Of a stretch of 64,000 nt of DNA, positions 59,189 to 64,000 are shown in pieces. The stretch comes from Candidatus Aminicenantota bacterium (GTDB taxonomy: Bacteria; Acidobacteriota; Aminicenantia; Aminicenantales; UBA4085), in NCBI GenBank assembly GCA_003141555.1, contig PLMN01000007.1:132514-196513 (forward strand), in the 5' to 3' direction. The position numbers and the translations under genes were made by a program. The first letter of the stretch is position 1; each line of letters begins with the position of its first letter. The notes below the pieces were generated by a model that was not told the origin of the DNA, ran no database searches, and worked only from the letters and a program-made list of their open reading frames with translations.

Positions 59189-60649
59189 ATGAGGAAATCT
59201 CGAGAGAGTGCCGTCCCTGAAGCGGCCGGAGTCCGCCCGGACGCGGCTTTCATCAACCCCAAGTTCGCCTATCCCATCATCAAGGACAAGGGCGTTTTCT
59301 ATACGAAGAAATGGCCGAACCTGTCCCTGGCGTACTGCGCCGCGCTGATGGAACGGAGCGGTCGCCGGGTCGCGATCGTCGACGCCCACGCCGAGCGCCT
59401 CGAACCCGCCCAAGTCGCTGAGAAAGTCCGGGGCGTTCCAGATATCTTCATCTCCACGAGCCCCCTCGACCGTTGGCAATGCCCGGTGAACCGGATCGAC
59501 AACGTCTACGAGGTCATCGAAGCCGTTCGGGCCGCGTCGGCCGGCTCCCGCATCTTCCTCATGGGGCCCCACGCAACCACCCTGCCCGAAAAGATCCTGA
59601 CCGAGACCCCGGCCGACGTCGCCATCCTGGGCGAGCCCGAGCTGACGGTCCGGGAGCTCGGCACCGGCAAGCGTCCCGAGGAAATCGAGGGGGTAGCCTA
59701 CCGGGAAGGGGGCTCGATCATCGTCAAGCCCCCGACGGCCTTTATTGACCTGGACGACTTGCCGCTCCCGGCGCTCCATCTCCTGCCCATGGACCGCTAT
59801 TTCTTCGACTTCCTCGGCCGGAGATTTACCGTCCTCGAAGGCACGCGCGGCTGCCCGTTCCGCTGCACATTCTGTTACAAGGACATGTATGGTCCCTTCC
59901 GGGCGAAGTCGAGCATCCGGCTCATCGCCGAGATCGAACAGGCCTACGAAAAGTTCGGCGTCCGGAACGCGTATTTCGCCGACCTGACGTTCACGATCGA
60001 CACGGCGCTCGTCCGGGACATGTGCGACGCGATCGTCGCCCGCGGCTACAAGCTCCGCTGGGCCTGCCAGACGAGGCTTGACCGGATCGACGGCGAAATC
60101 CTCGAAAAGATGCGCGACGCGGGCTGCCGCCTGATCGAGGTCGGAGTCGAGTCGGGAACCGAGGCGATCGTCCGCGGCACGAACAAGTACATTCCACCGA
60201 AAACGATCACGGACGGCCTGCGCCAGATCCGCCGCCTCGGCATGGAGAGCGCGGCTTTCATGCTGCTCGGCCTGCCCGGCGAGACCCCCGAAGACATGGG
60301 CCGCAGCATCCGGGCGGTCCGGAAGATGGCCCCAACGTATGTTGCTTTCAACGTGGTCGTGCCTTACACCGAGGTGGGCAACGCGGAGCTTTTCGATCCC
60401 TCGGCCGAGCGGGCCGTGTTCTTCCCCGCCCGCTGGCCCGGCCACTCCGAAAAGGAGCTCGACGCCATGCTCCGCCGGGGGATGGTCTCGTTCTATGCCC
60501 GGCCGCGGACCCTGATGACCCTCCTCAGGAATCCCCGGGCCTTTTTGAGGAAGATCGGCCTGTTCTTCGCCGCGATCCGGGCCGGCCGGCGTCGCCCGCC
60601 CTCGGACCGCGGGCCCGGCGAAGTTGACGGGAAAAACCGTTCCTTATAA
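59189..60649 (+). CDS. B12-binding-domain radical SAM enzyme
   Basis: 486 aa. The N-terminal cobalamin-binding half has VAIVDAHAERLEP and IFLMGPHATTLPEKIL. The radical SAM motif C-x3-C-x2-C is in GTRGCPFRCTFCYKDMYG. RLIEVGVESGTEAIVRG and FMLLGLPGETPEDMGRSI complete the core. It resembles enzymes of the hopanoid/lipid and glycan loci. No ribosome site is clear and the 148-base upstream gap shows no obvious promoter. It ends 1 base before the GT39 start, so both are cotranscribed. Confidence 0.9.
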   Translation: MRKSRESAVPEAAGVRPDAAFINPKFAYPIIKDKGVFYTKKWPNLSLAYCAALMERSGRRVAIVDAHAERLEPAQVAEKVRGVPDIFISTSPLDRWQCPVNRIDNVYEVIEAVRAASAGSRIFLMGPHATTLPEKILTETPADVAILGEPELTVRELGTGKRPEEIEGVAYREGGSIIVKPPTAFIDLDDLPLPALHLLPMDRYFFDFLGRRFTVLEGTRGCPFRCTFCYKDMYGPFRAKSSIRLIAEIEQAYEKFGVRNAYFADLTFTIDTALVRDMCDAIVARGYKLRWACQTRLDRIDGEILEKMRDAGCRLIEVGVESGTEAIVRGTNKYIPPKTITDGLRQIRRLGMESAAFMLLGLPGETPEDMGRSIRAVRKMAPTYVAFNVVVPYTEVGNAELFDPSAERAVFFPARWPGHSEKELDAMLRRGMVSFYARPRTLMTLLRNPRAFLRKIGLFFAAIRAGRRRPPSDRGPGEVDGKNRSL

Positions 60650-60650
60650 G

Positions 60651-62813
60651 ATGGGCTCGATCGGTCCGCCGATCCTGAGGCAGGCGAGAAAGACCATTTC
60701 CTCCCAAAAAGCGCACTTCCGGACGGGCCTGGCTGTCGCCCTGCTGTTCGCCCTTTTCTTCGGTGCCCGCCTCATCCACTTGTCGTCGGATCCTCCCGAC
60801 AACCTGAGCATCGACAGCGCCAGCGAATACGGCGACCCGGGCAATTACGCGTTCAACGCCCGGGCTAAGGTCGTCGTCGGCGACTGGAAGATCGACGAGT
60901 TGGGCGCGGCGGCTTTTTCGCCGATCCCGCATGCCCTGACCTATCTCATCTTCAGCTTATGGGGGACGGGGATTTGGCAGATGAACCTTGTCCCCCTCAT
61001 CTTCGCCATGCTCCTCTGGCTGGCCCTCGATCGCCTGGCGAAGGTCCGCTTTCCCGACGCCCGGCTCCTCTTCTTCGCTCTCCTGGCCGCGAATTACGCC
61101 TTCGGCAGCTTCAGCCGGATCAACGATCAAGTCATGCCCATGACGCTGTTTGCGGTGGTCGCCCTGATCTTCTTTCTCAAGGCCTGGGACAAGCCCCGGG
61201 ATTTCTTCTGGACGGCCTTTTTCCTCGGGTTGTCCTTCCTCTCCAAGAGCAAGATGATCTATTTCTCGGCGGGCGTCATCCCCCTCGCCTTCGTCCTGAT
61301 CACGATCCAGCGGGGCGAGCTCAAGCAGGTCCGGCGGCACCTCGTCCGCCTCGCCTGGGCCCTGGCCGGAATCCTGGTCGTCTTCGTCCCCTGGTATCTC
61401 CTGATCTTCGCCCCCCATCCGAAAGTCTTCGGCAACATCGCCGCCCTCAATAGCGCCGCCGCCGTCCCGCCCGGCATCGGCGGCCTGATCAAGAATTGGA
61501 TCGTCCGGCCGGCCTTCACGTTCTTTCCGGCCAACGCGGCCCTAGCCCTGCCGCTGTTTTTCTATTTCTTCGGCCTCCTGGCGGCGGCCGCCAAACGCCG
61601 GCGGTTGCGCTGGTCGCCCCTGGAAATCGTCTGCGCCCTGTGGTTCGTCATCGGCGTCGGGATCAATTCGTTCATCGGCTACCGGCCCGTCCGGCATTAC
61701 ATCGAATGCACGATCCCCCTCCTCATCCTCGTCAGCCTCTTTCTCCGGCGCTTCCTGCGGGGGATCCACGCGACCATCCCGAGCCAAGGGTGGGTCGGCC
61801 TGGTCGCCGGGTCGTTCGCCCTGTTCTGGATCGCCCTCTCTGCCAGCAAGCACGGAGTTTTTGCCTGGGGGCTGATCGATCACGATCCCATCACGGTCCT
61901 TGAGGCCTCCCTCGTCTTGGCCGCCGTCCTGACCGTCCTTTCCGGACTTGTTCTCGGACTGGGGAGAGGGAAAGCCATCGCCATTCCCCGCACCGCGACC
62001 GTCGTCCTGACCGTCCTCCTCCTCGGCGTCTATGCCTACGACAATGCGTCCGACTACGCGGCTTGGGTCCGTTCGCCGACCTACAACCTCAAGACGATCG
62101 GACGGGACTTGGGCCGGGCCTTCCCGGAAGGCGTCTTCTCCGGGCTCCTCGTTCCCACGCTGTCGCTCGAAAACAGGAACCCGGCCCATACCATGTACCC
62201 GCACTATGCCAACGACGACCCGGGCTTCCTCGATCGCGAACACGTGACCCATCTCTTCCTGGGGGCTTTCAACAACGAGCGGCGGCACTACGACAAGCTG
62301 TTTCCCGAGGTCATGGAGCAAGCCCGGCTTCTCGTCTCCTACCGGATGTGGCGGAGCTGGTGGCTCCTGTACGACATCCGGGCCGGCCTCCCGCCCGAGG
62401 ACACGGCGGTCTATGAGGCCGAGGCCATGGAACGGAACGTCGGGATGCCCGTCTTCGACCCGCAGGCAAGCGGGAGATTCGCCGTCCGCGTGGAGTCGGC
62501 GGACTGGGGGACGATCGGTCGTGAACGGATCCCGCTCACGACCGTCGGCCCGACCCGCGGCGCGGTTGTGATCAAACCGGAAGGGGACGGCCCCCTGGAC
62601 GTGAGCCTCTCTCTCAGGCTGTCGCTGAAGGGACGGACCGTGCTCAAGAAGAGGATTGTCCTCCCGAAGACGGGCGGCGGCGGAGATTACATCACTCTGC
62701 CGTTCGAGGCCTGGATCGATGCGCCCGGGAACTACGTTCTCGAGATCAAGGCGGTGGGGACGGGGGCGTTTCTCTTCGACCGCGTCGAGCTCCGGCCGAA
62801 ATCCTCCTCCTGA
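60651..62813 (+). CDS. GT39/ArnT-like integral membrane glycosyltransferase
   Basis: 720 aa from the ATG at 60651; a TTG at 60624 would overlap the preceding gene. Membrane segments include AVALLFALFFGARLI, LVPLIFAMLLWLAL, AGVIPLAFVLITI and LAGILVVFVPWYLLIFA. The first extracytoplasmic loop has DSASEYGDPGNYAFNARAK, an acidic motif like other GT39 members. A soluble C-terminal module of about 160 residues is probably periplasmic. Transfers lipid-linked sugar to an unknown acceptor. Its stop and that of the convergent gene lie in one hairpin. Confidence 0.8.
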   Translation: MGSIGPPILRQARKTISSQKAHFRTGLAVALLFALFFGARLIHLSSDPPDNLSIDSASEYGDPGNYAFNARAKVVVGDWKIDELGAAAFSPIPHALTYLIFSLWGTGIWQMNLVPLIFAMLLWLALDRLAKVRFPDARLLFFALLAANYAFGSFSRINDQVMPMTLFAVVALIFFLKAWDKPRDFFWTAFFLGLSFLSKSKMIYFSAGVIPLAFVLITIQRGELKQVRRHLVRLAWALAGILVVFVPWYLLIFAPHPKVFGNIAALNSAAAVPPGIGGLIKNWIVRPAFTFFPANAALALPLFFYFFGLLAAAAKRRRLRWSPLEIVCALWFVIGVGINSFIGYRPVRHYIECTIPLLILVSLFLRRFLRGIHATIPSQGWVGLVAGSFALFWIALSASKHGVFAWGLIDHDPITVLEASLVLAAVLTVLSGLVLGLGRGKAIAIPRTATVVLTVLLLGVYAYDNASDYAAWVRSPTYNLKTIGRDLGRAFPEGVFSGLLVPTLSLENRNPAHTMYPHYANDDPGFLDREHVTHLFLGAFNNERRHYDKLFPEVMEQARLLVSYRMWRSWWLLYDIRAGLPPEDTAVYEAEAMERNVGMPVFDPQASGRFAVRVESADWGTIGRERIPLTTVGPTRGAVVIKPEGDGPLDVSLSLRLSLKGRTVLKKRIVLPKTGGGGDYITLPFEAWIDAPGNYVLEIKAVGTGAFLFDRVELRPKSSS

Positions 62814-62827
62814 CGCAACCGCGTCAG
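62810..62827. terminator. Hairpin spanning two convergent stop codons
   Basis: CTGACGC-AACC-GCGTCAG, a perfect 7-bp stem with 4-base loop. The TGA of the plus gene and the TGA of the minus gene lie symmetrically in the two arms. It lacks a T-run but could act as a bidirectional barrier. Confidence 0.4.
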
Positions 62828-63699
62828 AACTTCAGAATCGATTTCGCCACCGAGAAGGTGTGGTACGCCTCGGGGACCGAGCCGATGCCGACCACGACCG
62901 CATCGATCTTCTTGTCGAGAAGATAGGGGAAGGCCTCCTCGGGCGTGAGCCGCCCGCCGGCGAGGACCTTCTTGGCGAGGATCTGATAGCCCGACTCCGC
63001 CACGAGCTTCTCGCACTCCTCGCGGGAGGGCTTCATCATGAAGCCCTTGGAATTCATGGCGGCCATGATCGGGATCTTGATCTTCCACTCCATCAGCTGG
63101 GGCACGAGGGAGCCGAAATTGTGCGTGGCCAGGATGGGCTCCTGGCCGAACTGGTCGCGGATAACCTCCTGGAAGATGCCCAGGATGTCGGGATTGTGCG
63201 ACGACAGGGCGAGGTCCGTGACCTGGCCGTGGAGGATGACGCCGCCCAGCTTGAGCTTCTCGAAGCTCATCAGCTCGAAGTTGAGGAGCTCGAGGAGGAG
63301 GTCCATCACGTCCTTGGTCAGGACGCTCTTGATCTTGGTCAGGGCCCGCAGCCCGAGCTTAAGCTTCTGGTACATGCTGAAGCCCTTGGCCTTGGACAGG
63401 ACCGCCCCCAGCACGCCCTTCTCCGAGGCCTCCATGGCATATTCGTAGGCGTTGGGGATGACCGGGAAGATCGACATCTCCGGGGTATGGGAAAACTTCT
63501 GAAGGGCCTCCATGACGCTCGGAGTGTTCGAGCAGGTAAAGGCCCGGACGCCGGTGTTGTAGGCCGCGTCGAGGACGGCGACGACGTTGTCGGCCTTGGC
63601 GAAGTGCTCTAGGTAGTGGGCCGACTGCGAGCGGGCGATGTAGCTCACCCCCTCGAAGGCGTTGGCCCCGATGATCAGCTTGGGCAGTTGAACGCTCAC
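62824..63699 (-). CDS. TIM-barrel-like protein of unknown function
   Basis: 291 aa, GTG start at 63699 overlapping the upstream stop (GTGA junction). It begins VQLPKLIIGANAFEGVSYIA, and has AVLDAAYNTGVRAFTCSNTP, LGGVILHGQVTDLALSSHNP, EPILATHNFGSLVPQLME and DAVVVGIGSVPEAYHTFSVA. Alternating strand and helix pattern suggests a TIM barrel, related at a distance to aldo/keto reductase-like or dihydropicolinate-like folds. No catalytic residue is certain. Coupled with a Gfo/Idh/MocA oxidoreductase, so sugar or inositol metabolism is plausible. Confidence 0.7.
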   Translation of the reverse strand: MSVQLPKLIIGANAFEGVSYIARSQSAHYLEHFAKADNVVAVLDAAYNTGVRAFTCSNTPSVMEALQKFSHTPEMSIFPVIPNAYEYAMEASEKGVLGAVLSKAKGFSMYQKLKLGLRALTKIKSVLTKDVMDLLLELLNFELMSFEKLKLGGVILHGQVTDLALSSHNPDILGIFQEVIRDQFGQEPILATHNFGSLVPQLMEWKIKIPIMAAMNSKGFMMKPSREECEKLVAESGYQILAKKVLAGGRLTPEEAFPYLLDKKIDAVVVGIGSVPEAYHTFSVAKSILKF

Positions 63700-64000
63700 G
63701 CGATGTCTCCTAAATTCACCGCCGCGCCTTTGGCAGCGGACCGGTAGATCGCCTCGATGAGGCGTTGGACGGCATAGCCGTCCGCCCACGAAACAGCGGG
63801 GCTCCGCCGGTCGAGGCAGCGGTCGAAAAAGTCCTGGCCCTCCTCGTACAGGCCCTCGGCCCCGATTTCGAAGCGCGACGTGGATCCCAGGTCGATCTTG
63901 TGGATCGTGGTCCAATCCTTGGGGAAGCCCTGGACGGCCCTGTAGAGATGGAGCTTGATGGCGTCGTTGGTCAGGGTCATCATCCCGTTCTCGGCCTCGA
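63696..64000 (-). CDS. Gfo/Idh/MocA-family oxidoreductase, C-terminal end (cut by window edge)
   Basis: The minus frame stays open to the window edge (EAENGMMTLTNDAIKLHLYR before the tail). The visible end has TSRFEIGAEGLYEEGQDFF, SWADGYAVQRLIEAIYRSA and KGAAVNLGDIA, typical of the C-terminal beta-sheet domain and last helix of the family. The NAD-binding Rossmann domain lies outside the window. Acts on sugars or inositol, probably in a pathway with the coupled 291-aa gene. Confidence 0.85.
   Translation of the reverse strand, partial: EAENGMMTLTNDAIKLHLYRAVQGFPKDWTTIHKIDLGSTSRFEIGAEGLYEEGQDFFDRCLDRRSPAVSWADGYAVQRLIEAIYRSAAKGAAVNLGDIA

Overview
The window is GC-rich bacterial chromosome whose gene content resembles the Acidobacteriota / Candidatus Aminicenantes group: a Ser/Thr kinase fused to a PD40-type propeller, secreted tricorn-like and M14 peptidases with Ca-binding Asp loops, many family 39 and family 2 glycosyltransferases, and B12-type radical SAM enzymes. 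This placement is inferred from gene content only. No rRNA, tRNA, CRISPR array, integrase or phage structural gene was seen.

Layout. 1-3902 (minus): start of atpA, then atpH, atpF and a b'-type subunit, then folC and accD. 4015-6342: Tat-exported metallophosphoesterase. 6478-18272: a surface-glycan locus of two divergent blocks (methyltransferase, GT39, FemAB-like, DUF2304, GT2 on minus; alkaline-phosphatase-superfamily lipoprotein, GT2, GT4-like, epimerase, acyltransferase on plus). 18507-23020: S8 protease, membrane Ser/Thr kinase, GIY-YIG protein. 23120-29155: accessory segment; its core from about 24600 to 29140 is strikingly AT-rich and holds an 889-aa PD-(D/E)XK - P-loop NTPase - RRM protein divergent from a DUF488 gene that is coupled to an unknown 265-aa gene. 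29130-37865: secreted peptidases (active M14, a degenerate M14 paralogue, tricorn-like S41) and an EF-hand-bearing alpha/beta hydrolase. 37894-51344: methyltransferases, a PP-loop ATPase, a deacetylase, radical SAM enzymes and more glycosyltransferases, probably a second glycan or lipid-linked sugar locus. 51572-59040: secreted propeller/FN3 proteins, an SGNH hydrolase and an AMIN/beta-barrel protein. 59189-64000: B12 radical SAM, GT39, a TIM-barrel-like protein and the end of a Gfo/Idh/MocA oxidoreductase.

Overarching signals. (1) Sigma-70-like promoters with 17-18 bp spacers can be read in front of many genes, and the start codon often lies only 7-15 nt after the -10 box, so leaderless or ultra-short-leader mRNAs look common. 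(2) A palindromic repeat of about 56 bp occurs four times with paired compensatory changes. (3) A separate REP/RAYT-type inverted repeat appears to donate the -35 box of the acyltransferase gene. (4) The AT-rich segment is the best candidate for an undescribed, probably defensive, system: a nuclease-like domain, a STAND/KAP-like NTPase and a C-terminal RNA recognition motif in a single protein.
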